Below, in pieces: positions 16,598-24,831 of a stretch of 64,000 nucleotides of DNA. Position 1 is the stretch's first letter; the number at the start of each line of letters is the position of its first letter. The stretch lies in NCBI RefSeq assembly GCF_924101635.2, contig NZ_CAKMAA020000072.1, positions 16,613 to 80,612 of the forward strand, written 5' to 3'. The notes beneath the pieces were generated by a model. That model was given only the letters and a program-made list of their open reading frames with translations, had not been told where the DNA came from and searched no databases. Source of the DNA: Candidatus Nitrotoga sp. HW29 (lineage in GTDB: Bacteria; Pseudomonadota; Gammaproteobacteria; Burkholderiales; Gallionellaceae). The position numbers were made by a program, and so were the translations under genes.

Positions 16598-17476
16598 TCA
16601 GTTATCGTTTGAAGGTTTACTCTTTTTGAGTCGATTGTTAACGTAGGCGATCGCCAATCTTTGAAGGGGATGCGCATTTCCCCCAGGCCGCCAACATTTC
16701 TTGAATTTACCTGTATAGCCATCGAACTGGAGGGAATGGGGGGCACCACTGACTTTTCCGCGCCCTAGAAGCAGTTTTGCGGCAGTCGTGCCAGCCATAC
16801 CTGCACAGAATTGGCAGGCGATACCCGTGGAGGGGACGCGATGGGTTGGAAAATCAACGAATTCTGGTGCGGCCAGGTAGTGGCGGTGCAAAAGCCCGGG
16901 AGCAACACCGACCAAGAAGCGAACGGGCCATTCCCATTCCTGGTGGCCTTGTAGGTGAAAATAATCCTCGAAGCTGGGGCCGTGCGGCAAAAAATTAATG
17001 AGCGATGCGCCCATACCCAAAGGCACGGCAAAGGTAATTGGTATGCCACGTTCACGACAAGCCGCGTATACCATGCGTCTGGCGTCGAAAACGAAATAGT
17101 CGAGGCCGTCAACGTAGACATCAACTCCGTCCAGAAACGCATCGATATTGTCAGGTTGGACACCGTTGATGAAAATATTAAGGTCGAGCTCGGGATTAAT
17201 GTCTCTGGCCATGTTGGCCATGGTCTCAGCTTTACTATGTCCAATGGTGGACATAGCTGCTCCTGCTTGACGGTTAAAGTTGGCTAAGGCGAAAGTATCG
17301 AAATCAGCCAAATTAAAAGCTCCAATTCCGAGGCGAGCCAATGTCAATAAATGTACCCCACCAGCGCCACCCAAACCGGCTATTGCAACTCGTTTTTTTC
17401 GAAGAAGTGACTGTTCATCCGGGGTCAACCAGCCAATATTGCGTGAAAATGCAGTGTGGTAATCAAACTCGGTCAT
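16598..17476 (-). CDS. ThiF family adenylyltransferase (E1-like)
   Basis: This 292-residue protein has the E1-like Rossmann fold: GLGGAGGVHLLTLARLG near residue 34 binds ATP, DFDTFALANFNRQ carries the Asp, Asn, Arg and Gln of the family, and a Lys lies in GHSKAET. A C-terminal CQFC replaces the two CxxC pairs usually seen in MoeB/ThiF, so zinc binding may be reduced. E1-like enzymes adenylate a C-terminal glycine of a ubiquitin-like protein or a carboxylate of a small molecule. No ubiquitin-like partner, thiazole or molybdopterin gene is nearby. It follows the exosortase-associated acyltransferase by 9 bases, which suggests coupled translation and joint function under the sigma-54 promoter at 18501. 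The reaction is unknown. Confidence 0.87.
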   Translation of the reverse strand: MTEFDYHTAFSRNIGWLTPDEQSLLRKKRVAIAGLGGAGGVHLLTLARLGIGAFNLADFDTFALANFNRQAGAAMSTIGHSKAETMANMARDINPELDLNIFINGVQPDNIDAFLDGVDVYVDGLDYFVFDARRMVYAACRERGIPITFAVPLGMGASLINFLPHGPSFEDYFHLQGHQEWEWPVRFLVGVAPGLLHRHYLAAPEFVDFPTHRVPSTGIACQFCAGMAGTTAAKLLLGRGKVSGAPHSLQFDGYTGKFKKCWRPGGNAHPLQRLAIAYVNNRLKKSKPSNDN

Positions 17477-17485
17477 GGCATGCGT

Positions 17486-18286
17486 CTAGTCATTGCGTAG
17501 TAGACGCTGCATGATACCCTCTTCATCTATTTTTGAGAAAAAGTAAGCATAGAGCGAACGTGTATCAGCCTTTGCACCCAAGCCACCATAGGTTTTTATC
17601 ATTTCATCCATGTATGATCCACTTAATCTGAGTAAATTCACGGGAAAGTTGACTCTGGGATTCAGCTTCTCCTCTCCACAAACTTCACAACCGAGCATCT
17701 TTACGTAGTAGTCAAGGTGATGTGGAACGACTTCCAGTACTACATCCGTATAGTCGTAGATACGCTTGGCATAGATATATGCCACGTGTAGCAAGCTACC
17801 AAATATAAACTTGCTGCCAGAATGACGGTCAATAGCTAACTTGGTAAGTTCACACACTCGCAGCTTCTCAGCTCGCAATTTGTCAATATTCTCTTTATAA
17901 AGTTGGTCAGCCGCCAGTCCTTGCTCTGAATCCAAGGTTAAGGTAACGGTGCCCACCGGTTTATCTCCATAGTAAGCTACCAAGGTAAACATTTGCGGGC
18001 CGCTTTTTATGGGATTAGCGGGATAACCGCGCGTAGCGTACATTTTTTGTACGAGCAAGCTAGCGGATCCCACATGTTTTTCTGTATCAGCAAGACGTAT
18101 GTTGAAGCGATGCTCATCAATACCATAACCATCTTCAGTTCGTCTGAATATTGGACTTTTTCGTGCATCGTTCGGTGGATCAAGTTGTTTGTAGTCCCTC
18201 GTAACGATAGTCTCATCCTTTAACCGATCGGTACGGCGGCGATTATGGGGTTGAGGTATATCTTGCAAGTTTTGAGATGATTTCAT
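17486..18286 (-). CDS. PEP-CTERM/exosortase system-associated acyltransferase
   Basis: This 266-residue protein matches the exosortase-associated acyltransferases, which resemble autoinducer synthases and GNAT enzymes. Core segments are EHRFNIRLADTEKHVGSA, KMYATRGYP, TLVAYYGDKPVGTVTL and CELTKLAIDRHSGSKFIFGSLLHVAYIYAK. A GGAG at nine bases supports the start at 18286. An in-frame ATG at 18391 also stays open but lacks a ribosome site and adds 35 residues. The reaction and acyl donor are not established. A basic, low-complexity N-terminus (PHNRRRTDRLKDE) precedes the catalytic domain. It forms a likely operon with the ThiF-like gene, and a sigma-54 promoter and PrsR-type box lie upstream. Confidence 0.87.
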   Translation of the reverse strand: MKSSQNLQDIPQPHNRRRTDRLKDETIVTRDYKQLDPPNDARKSPIFRRTEDGYGIDEHRFNIRLADTEKHVGSASLLVQKMYATRGYPANPIKSGPQMFTLVAYYGDKPVGTVTLTLDSEQGLAADQLYKENIDKLRAEKLRVCELTKLAIDRHSGSKFIFGSLLHVAYIYAKRIYDYTDVVLEVVPHHLDYYVKMLGCEVCGEEKLNPRVNFPVNLLRLSGSYMDEMIKTYGGLGAKADTRSLYAYFFSKIDEEGIMQRLLRND

Positions 18287-18500
18287 TTCTTGATTCTCCA
18301 GCAAAGTCAGCATGGGAAAATACCTTGTTTTAGATTGTAAAGTTGCCCGACAATTGACATGTTTAAAACTAATTATATCAACTGATCTCATGCTTGACGT
18401 TTTAAGAAAGTCGGGGCAAATTCGCCTGAAAATCGAAAAAATCGCAAGAGTGTAGTTAAGTTATCCAGTATTGAGTGCTCATACTATCTCCACATGCCCA

Positions 18501-18517
18501 AGCATTATTTGTGCCAA
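18501..18517 (-). promoter_or_regulatory. Sigma-54 promoter of the acyltransferase-thiF operon
   Basis: The minus strand reads TTGGCACAAATAATGCT: consensus TGGCAC at -24, ATGC at -12 and the exact ten-base spacing between GG and GC. It would give a 5' leader of about 200 bases to the start at 18286. Confidence 0.7.
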
Positions 18518-18569
18518 TATTGATTATGCTGACTAATCAATTAGATATTAAATATAATATTAACTGCCC

Positions 18570-18587
18570 TGTAGTAGTTTAACGACA
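18570..18587 (-). promoter_or_regulatory. Candidate PrsR-type activator box upstream of the acyltransferase gene
   Basis: The coding strand reads TGTCGTTAAACTACTACA. It keeps TGTCG and TACA of the other two boxes, with nine instead of eight bases between. It lies 54 bases upstream of the -24 element. A further TGTCG...TGACA sequence at 18648-18665 may be a second site. Confidence 0.45.
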
Positions 18588-18890
18588 GCATTTATTAAAT
18601 ATTTAATGTTATTTACTAAAAATATGATTTATATATATATTATATTGTCGTCAATAGGTGACAGTTGTAATTGGGTACGTCAAGACAAAAGAGTACAACC
18701 ACCATATCAAGAAGCAGAGGATGAACGATACGGCCAGATAAAACTGGATCACCTACAACCGTCTTGGACGGTTCACGGTTTTATCGGCCCCCTTTGGGAG
18801 GCTCATGTAATAAATCCCCAGTTTTGTCGGTGGGCATTGAACTTATATTGGAAGTGGCGGTGTTTTGTCACATAGTAAACGTTGATATTG
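18588..18890. other. AT-rich intergenic stretch with small inverted repeats
   Basis: The stretch between the acyltransferase promoter region and the prsT stop has a TATATATATATT run and a hairpin at 18757-18773 (AACCGTC/GACGGTT, three-base loop). A plus-strand open frame across 18606-18875 has no ribosome site or family match, and I do not call it a gene. Confidence 0.5.
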
Positions 18891-21674
18891 TTAATGCAGT
18901 TGTTCAAGTAATGTTTTGGCTTCCTCAATCATAGGGAAAGTATTCCCTGTGGCGATCAATTTCTCAAGTTCTTTACGCGCCTTAATTTTATCGCCTGATT
19001 TAAATAATCCTAGCGCTAGATGATATTGAATTTCCATATTTTTTGGCGCCAATGAGTTTGCTTTTTGTAGAAACGGCAGTCCGCGTGATGCGTTACCTTG
19101 TTCCATCAGTATCCAACCTAGGGTGTCTAGTGTTTCGGGATTGTCCGGTAATAATTGATTGGCTTTTTCGGCATATTCTAGGGCACGCGGGTTTTTTTCC
19201 TGTTGATAAAGCCAAGCGATGTTGTTGAGTGCCGGAACGTATTTGGGCTCTTGGCGGAGGATGGTATTGTATTGTTCAATGGCTTCCTTATTTTTTTTGT
19301 TGGTAAGGTAAATCCCGGCAAAGTAGGTTCGAGTTGTAATATCGGTAGGGTGTTCTGTTAACCATTGAGTCAGGCGGGCGTTTGCTTCTTTGTCTTTCCC
19401 TGCGTGGCTGAGCGATGCATGCAACTTCACAATCAATGGTCCAGTTTTGCTAATAGTGAATGCCTGTTCGTGGGCCTTTACTGCAAGATCATATTTTTTT
19501 TGCGCCATCAATATGTCACCTTCCAGCACGTAGCCTGTGGGTAGTTTTTCATTTTTTTTCTGAATTTGCCGGGCAATTGTGAGAGCTTGCTCATAATTTC
19601 CTTTGTCGGTCTCCAAAGAAGCTAGAGCCAATTGTGCTTCCAGATAATCTGGTTGCAATGAGAGCGCTTTTTTGAGGGCATCTGATGCTGCTGGTTTGTT
19701 TTGCATTGACATGTAAACGGCGGCTATCAGGAATTGGGCAGGTGCGGAATCTGGTTTTAGGGCGGCAAGCCTGTTATAAGTTTCCAAAGCGGCGGGCTTA
19801 TCTTCGTTGGCGAGTTGCGCTTGTCCGAGTATATTTAGAACTTCTGGATCGGCGGAGTTGGAACCTTGAAGTTTCTGGGCGAGGGTGAGTACCTTCTGTT
19901 TTTCACCAGTGCGTAAATAATGAGCCGCCAGCAGCATGGCGGGTTGTAATGCATCCGGATTTTCTTTGCTGGCGTTCTCCAGCCAAGTGGTGGCTTCTTT
20001 GGTCTGCCCTTGAGAGATCGCAAGATTGGATAACGCGGTCATGATTTGAGCGTTTTTCTTGTCTTTCTCGAGGATAGTTTCAAGCCGCTTTTTGGCTACT
20101 TCTGGTTTTTTGTCCTGCAGATCAAGTTGCACAAGGCTTATCACAGCAGGTAAATTGGCGGGTTGAATGGAAAGCGTTTTTTCGAAGCTTGCGCGTGCGG
20201 CAGCGTTATCTTTTTTACCCAAGTAGGCAGCACCTTTGAGATTGTAAGCTAAGGGGTTGTCAGGTTGTTCTTTTTCAAGAGTTTTCGCTGTTGCAAGTGC
20301 TTTATCATACTGTTTAAGGCGAAGGTGAGTCATCACCAGTAAGATGCTTGCCTTGGGTGATTGGGTGTCCAATGTTGCTGCTGTTTCCATTTCGGCCACC
20401 GCGCGGTCATTCTCGCCTAGCGCCAATTTGCTCAAGCCCAGAGCAGTATGAAGCTCTGCCGCTTTTGGAGCAAGCGCACTGGCTTTTGCAAAATATTCCG
20501 TCGCTTTTGTATAATCGCCAGTTTGCATATATGCTTCACCTGCGAGGGCAAGTAATTGCGCATCCTGTTGTGTGTCTTTAAGTGCCGGGGACAATACATC
20601 GATTGCGTATTGAGTACTGCGGCTTTTCAATAAACTGAACGCCAGTAATTTACGAGCGTACAAATTACCCGAATCTTTTTCCAGATATTTTTTCAAGTGT
20701 TGTTCGGCTTGCGGTAGTGATCCAAGTGCGAGTTGCACGGCTCCTGCTAACAGAATGCTGGGCATATGTTCTGGTGCTACACTTAAAACTTTCTGCAGGG
20801 CTTCCAATGCTGCAGTATTTTTTCCTTGGCGAAAATCAAGTAGTGCTTGTGCGTAGATAACGATTAGATTGTTCGGAGTTGTTTTACGGGCCGCGTCAAT
20901 GTCTGTCTTGGCTGCATCGAATTTTCCTGTACCAATTTCCAGGAAGGCTTTGTTGATATGAGCCGAGTTGTTATCAGGCTGTAATTTTAAAACTTGGTCA
21001 TAAGCGGCAAGAGCAAGCTCGATTTTTCCTTGGGCACGTAGAAGATCGCCTTTAAAGAGTAATACGTCCGTGTTTTGTGGATTTTGGGTTACAGCTTGCT
21101 CGGAGAAACTTGTTGCGGCATCAATGTTTTTCTCCGTAATTGAATGTCTGGCTAGCCCAATGAGTGCCTCCGGGAAACCAGGTTGATCCTTTAAAACGTG
21201 TTCAAACGATTCTTTTGCTTCCTGGTTTTTGCCTAAGGCTAGGTAGGCATTGCCGCGTGAAATTGATATCTCAGCAGATTCCTTTTCTCCTGGGGTCTGT
21301 TTTATGTCATCCAGAATTACCTGGAATTTCCCTTGCATAAGTAAGGTTTTGGCCAAGTCAGGGAATACCTTGGTGGGGGTCATGCCCAGACTCAATGCTT
21401 TACGGAGTTCTTTCTCGGCTGACGGGAAGTCTCCTGTTTTATTATAAATGGTGCCCAAAAGATAGCGGGCTTCGACATCATCCGGGTTCTTTTGTAATGC
21501 ATTTTTCAATTGAATGATGGCTGCCTTGTTGTCGCCTTTCTGTTGATACTGCTTGGCTTCAGTAATCAGTGTCTCGGAAGTTTGCGTTTTGCCGCAGGCG
21601 GTAACACCACCTATGAACAGGATCGTTCCAAAAATGATAATGACTGTGGTCCTTTTCCTGTTTATGTTTGGCAT
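18891..21674 (-). CDS. prsT: PEP-CTERM system TPR-repeat lipoprotein PrsT
   Basis: This is a 927-residue TPR superhelix protein of the exosortase/PEP-CTERM system. The start at 21674 has AGGAAAAAAGTT before the ATG, and the N-terminus has a hydrophobic segment ending in a lipobox (GGVTAC, Cys27), so it is probably a periplasm-facing lipoprotein. More than twenty TPR units follow, with recurrent NPDDVEARYLLG, YLALGKNQEAKE, KATEYFAKASAL and PDNPETLDTLGW patterns at about 34-residue spacing. In other genomes it accompanies EpsB and PrsK/PrsR and is thought to scaffold exopolysaccharide export or assembly. The gene is downstream of the nucleotide-sugar dehydrogenase on the same strand, separated by 285 bases including a palindromic repeat. 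No sigma-54 promoter was found upstream. Confidence 0.93.
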   Translation of the reverse strand: MPNINRKRTTVIIIFGTILFIGGVTACGKTQTSETLITEAKQYQQKGDNKAAIIQLKNALQKNPDDVEARYLLGTIYNKTGDFPSAEKELRKALSLGMTPTKVFPDLAKTLLMQGKFQVILDDIKQTPGEKESAEISISRGNAYLALGKNQEAKESFEHVLKDQPGFPEALIGLARHSITEKNIDAATSFSEQAVTQNPQNTDVLLFKGDLLRAQGKIELALAAYDQVLKLQPDNNSAHINKAFLEIGTGKFDAAKTDIDAARKTTPNNLIVIYAQALLDFRQGKNTAALEALQKVLSVAPEHMPSILLAGAVQLALGSLPQAEQHLKKYLEKDSGNLYARKLLAFSLLKSRSTQYAIDVLSPALKDTQQDAQLLALAGEAYMQTGDYTKATEYFAKASALAPKAAELHTALGLSKLALGENDRAVAEMETAATLDTQSPKASILLVMTHLRLKQYDKALATAKTLEKEQPDNPLAYNLKGAAYLGKKDNAAARASFEKTLSIQPANLPAVISLVQLDLQDKKPEVAKKRLETILEKDKKNAQIMTALSNLAISQGQTKEATTWLENASKENPDALQPAMLLAAHYLRTGEKQKVLTLAQKLQGSNSADPEVLNILGQAQLANEDKPAALETYNRLAALKPDSAPAQFLIAAVYMSMQNKPAASDALKKALSLQPDYLEAQLALASLETDKGNYEQALTIARQIQKKNEKLPTGYVLEGDILMAQKKYDLAVKAHEQAFTISKTGPLIVKLHASLSHAGKDKEANARLTQWLTEHPTDITTRTYFAGIYLTNKKNKEAIEQYNTILRQEPKYVPALNNIAWLYQQEKNPRALEYAEKANQLLPDNPETLDTLGWILMEQGNASRGLPFLQKANSLAPKNMEIQYHLALGLFKSGDKIKARKELEKLIATGNTFPMIEEAKTLLEQLH

Positions 21675-21842
21675 AACTTTTTTCCTTTTTATCTCATGTT
21701 GGCTTAAATTGATAAGAAAACAGCGCGATATATAATGTGCTAGTAATGTGTACAAATTCTTCCAAGTCTTAAATTTTATTGGTTTTACATAAACTGTCTA
21801 CAGCGAGTAATTAATTTTACAATCTTCCTTCTTGGAAGAAAA

Positions 21843-21884
21843 AAATCCGTTCGTCCTAAGCTTGCTTAGAGGATGAGCGGATTT
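21843..21884. repeat. Dispersed palindromic repeat, copy B (best preserved)
   Basis: AAATCCGTTCGTCCTAAG pairs with CTTAGAGGATGAGCGGATTT around a short loop with two mismatches. It lies between the nucleotide-sugar dehydrogenase and prsT, both on the minus strand, and could act as a terminator or mRNA-stability hairpin. It is a relative of copies A, C and D. Confidence 0.75.
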
Positions 21885-21959
21885 CTAGTAGATTATTATT
21901 GTATATTTTGCACTTATCGAAGTATTACTACTACGAATCATATAGAGATTAATTACTTT

Positions 21960-23240
21960 TTAGAGTCTCCAGACATTAATGCCGGCCGTACGTAACGCGG
22001 TCTGATCAAAATGAGATTTTACATCTATAAAACAACCATTTGGAACAATTTTTGTTTGCAAGTCGGTGAGAGGTCTGGCAAGAAATTCACGGTGTGAAAC
22101 TGCGGCAATAAGTGCATCTGCGCGTGGCAGGTTTTCCCAAGTTTTAAGCTCTAAGCCATATTCATGAAGAGCGTCTGTGGCGGTAGCTACAGGATCGTGG
22201 ATATGTACTTCTACACCGTAGGAACAAAGTTCGTGGATGATGTCTATGACCTTTGAATTTCTCAGATCGGGGCAGTTTTCCTTGAATGTCAATCCAAGTA
22301 TGTTTACCTTTGAGCCTTTTACGTTGAGGCCAGCCCGAATCATCTCCTTCACAGTTTTTTCTGCAATAAATTTTGCCATTCCATCATTTATTCGGCGTCC
22401 GGCCAGTATCACTTGTGGATGATAGCCAATCATATCTGCTTTGTGGGTAAGATAGTAAGGATCCACACCAATGCAATGTCCGCCGACTAGTCCAGGACGG
22501 AAGGGAAGAAAATTCCATTTAGTGCCGGCGGCCTGTAGTACCTGTAGTGTGTCAATTTCAAGTTTATCAAAAATGATAGCTAATTCATTAATTAATGCAA
22601 TATTCAGGTCACGTTGGGTATTTTCGATTACTTTTGCTGCTTCTGCGACTTTGATACTGGATGCTCTGTGTACACCGGCACTAATGATGGTTTCGTAAAG
22701 TTTTGCTACTTTTTCCAAAGTATTTGTATCATCGCCTGATACTATTTTTACAATGGAAGTGAGGGTACGCTCTTTATCGCCGGGATTAATTCTTTCTGGA
22801 GAATATCCAATGTGGAAATCTTTTTTCCATACCAAACCAGAGTTTTTCTCCAGAACTGGGATACATACTTCCTCAGTAGCTCCAGGGTAAACTGTGGATT
22901 CATAGATAATGATTGCGCCGCGCTTCATATTCTTTCCAACTGTTTCGCTGGCGCCAACAAGAGGGGAAAAATCGGGTTGATGGGCACTGTCTACGGGCGT
23001 TGGAACTGCGATTACAATATAGTCGGCAAGAGATAATTCGGCTGGGTCGGAACTGACAGTAAGATGTATTGCCGTCTGCAAGTCCTCTGTTGATAATTCC
23101 CCGGTTGGATCGACATGCCGTTTGTAACTCTCAATTTTGGTGGTGGAGAGATCAAATCCGATAGTTCGCTGTTTTTTCCCAAACTCTACAGCCAGAGGCA
23201 AACCCACATAGCCAAGCCCGACTACGGCAACAATGTCCAT
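21960..23240 (-). CDS. UDP-N-acetylhexosamine (TviB/WbpA-type) dehydrogenase
   Basis: This 426-residue nucleotide-sugar dehydrogenase begins with a Rossmann motif (VVGLGYVGLPLAVEFG) and has the central dehydrogenase segments. The catalytic Cys is in GGHCIGVDPYYLT and the Lys in KVAEAAKVIENTQRD, and a C-terminal UDP-binding domain carries GLTFKENCPDLRNSK. Overall sequence resembles the TviB/WbpA group that oxidises UDP-N-acetylglucosamine or UDP-N-acetylgalactosamine to the uronic acid, more than UDP-glucose 6-dehydrogenase. This supplies an acidic sugar for exopolysaccharide. It is divergent from epsB (172-base gap) and upstream of prsT. Substrate preference is inferred from resemblance only. 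Confidence 0.87.
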   Translation of the reverse strand: MDIVAVVGLGYVGLPLAVEFGKKQRTIGFDLSTTKIESYKRHVDPTGELSTEDLQTAIHLTVSSDPAELSLADYIVIAVPTPVDSAHQPDFSPLVGASETVGKNMKRGAIIIYESTVYPGATEEVCIPVLEKNSGLVWKKDFHIGYSPERINPGDKERTLTSIVKIVSGDDTNTLEKVAKLYETIISAGVHRASSIKVAEAAKVIENTQRDLNIALINELAIIFDKLEIDTLQVLQAAGTKWNFLPFRPGLVGGHCIGVDPYYLTHKADMIGYHPQVILAGRRINDGMAKFIAEKTVKEMIRAGLNVKGSKVNILGLTFKENCPDLRNSKVIDIIHELCSYGVEVHIHDPVATATDALHEYGLELKTWENLPRADALIAAVSHREFLARPLTDLQTKIVPNGCFIDVKSHFDQTALRTAGINVWRL

Positions 23241-23412
23241 ATTAAACTCACTTTGCTATTATCATAATTTTTTGAATCTAGCAGATATGCTGCAAAGCTT
23301 CAATCTTATTCTCAACAATTATCGGTTTATTAACATCTCTAATGTTCTTGCTGTAAAAGTCGATATGATGTGAGTATGGCTTAAAATATTAGCAAATTTT
23401 TGGAGTAAATTA

Positions 23413-24813
23413 ATGCTGTTTAGAATTTCCAATCACTATGTCTCCAAGATAGTGTCCGTTTTGCTTTTTGTTGAAACTCTTGTTTTTATGACCTCAGTTT
23501 ATCTTGGGGCGACTATTCGTTTTTTTGATAGCAATTTTCCACATTTCGTCAAGATGGAGAATTTTTTTCTGACGGCATGTGCTTTTGCATTAGTGATGGT
23601 TTTTAGCATGAGTGCATTTGGCATGTATAAGCATAATTACAGAGAGGATATGAGGAATACCTTTCTCCGGCTTATGCCTTCTTTTGCCTTAGGGTTCGGC
23701 ATCATAACTTTGGCATTTTATATCGTGCCAGATATTTATATTGGCCGCGGTATTTTAGGTATCGTAATTGTTATCGCTGTTGTTTTGGTTTTATTGGTGA
23801 GGACTGTTTTTTATCAATTGTTCAAATTGAAGTATTTGGAGTCACGAATTATTTTTATAGGATGCGGTACGCTAGCGAAGGAATGCAGTGATTTGGCCAT
23901 GCATAATATTAGCTATCATAAATATAATATCGTTGGCTTTGTGCAGTTGCCAGGCGAAGCAAGCTGTATGCTACCGTCTACAATTCTACCGGCTGGCAAT
24001 TCATTAATAAGTTTAACTAGTCAGTATGATGCGAACGAGGTGATTGTCGCGGTAAATAATCGGCGAGGTGAAAGTTTCCCCATTCAGGAGTTATTAGTAT
24101 GTAAATTAAATGGAATTAAAGTGACGGATGCAGCGTCTTTTTTTGAGCGTGAAGCGTGTCAGATCAGAGTAGATTCTCTACAACCAAGTTGGTTGGTTTT
24201 CGGTGGCGGGTTTGATCAGAGTTTTCTGCGATCTTTTATTAAAAGAATTTTCGATTTATTCGCCAGCACTATTATTTTGATTGCTTCGTTTCCGGTCATG
24301 TTGGTTACGGCGCTATGTATCTATTTCGAAGATCGAACTCCTATTTTTTATCAACAAGAACGAGTTGGCATGGATGGGCATACTTTTATGGTGCTGAAGT
24401 TTCGTAGTATGCGAAATGATGCCGAGAAAGGGATGAAGCCTCAATGGGCGGCTGCAAATGACACACGTACGACAAAAGTAGGGCGGATTATTCGCAAACT
24501 GAGAATCGACGAGCTTCCACAAATTCTAAACGTTTTTAAAGGGGAAATGAGTTTCGTTGGGCCACGCCCGGAAAGACCTTTTTTCGTAAAGCAGCTTTGC
24601 GAAGAAGTCCCTTATTATAACGTGAGGCATAGTATAAAACCGGGCATAACCGGTTTAGCTCAAGTACGTTACCAGTATGGAGCTTCAGTTGAGGACTCTA
24701 TTCAGAAACTTCAATATGATTTGTACTATGTGAAAAACAATAGCTTGTTTCTGGATGTACTCATATTGATCGATACTTTCCAGGTCGTTATATTGGGTAA
24801 GGGTAGCAGATAA
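23413..24813 (+). CDS. epsB: PEP-CTERM system-associated sugar transferase (EpsB type)
   Basis: This 466-residue membrane protein initiates exopolysaccharide synthesis by moving a sugar phosphate from a nucleotide sugar to undecaprenyl phosphate. Four to five TM helices lie in about residues 12-135, then a Rossmann-like region ([13 protein letters not shown]), one TM near 280, and the bacterial sugar transferase domain with [22 protein letters not shown], the catalytic [15 protein letters not shown] and GPRPERP. It is of the TIGR03013 type found beside PrsK/PrsR. The start follows GGAG at good spacing. prsK begins 18 bases downstream. The rest of the polysaccharide cluster and the exosortase are not in the window. 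Confidence 0.92.
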   Translation: MLFRISNHYVSKIVSVLLFVETLVFMTSVYLGATIRFFDSNFPHFVKMENFFLTACAFALVMVFSMSAFGMYKHNYREDMRNTFLRLMPSFALGFGIITLAFYIVPDIYIGRGILGIVIVIAVVLVLLVRTVFYQLFKLKYLESRIIFIGCGTLAKECSDLAMHNISYHKYNIVGFVQLPGEASCMLPSTILPAGNSLISLTSQYDANEVIVAVNNRRGESFPIQELLVCKLNGIKVTDAASFFEREACQIRVDSLQPSWLVFGGGFDQSFLRSFIKRIFDLFASTIILIASFPVMLVTALCIYFEDRTPIFYQQERVGMDGHTFMVLKFRSMRNDAEKGMKPQWAAANDTRTTKVGRIIRKLRIDELPQILNVFKGEMSFVGPRPERPFFVKQLCEEVPYYNVRHSIKPGITGLAQVRYQYGASVEDSIQKLQYDLYYVKNNSLFLDVLILIDTFQVVILGKGSR

Positions 24814-24831
24814 CCCAATGGAACAACCTTA

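Noticed and set aside
18606..18875. Open frame of 89 codons on the plus strand between acyltransferase and prsT
   Set aside because: It has a low-complexity start, no ribosome site and no resemblance, and it lies in the promoter region of another operon.
23350..23366. Sequence TGTAAAAGTCGA before epsB as a PrsR box
   Set aside because: Half-sites are too close together compared with the other three, and no sigma-54 promoter follows.
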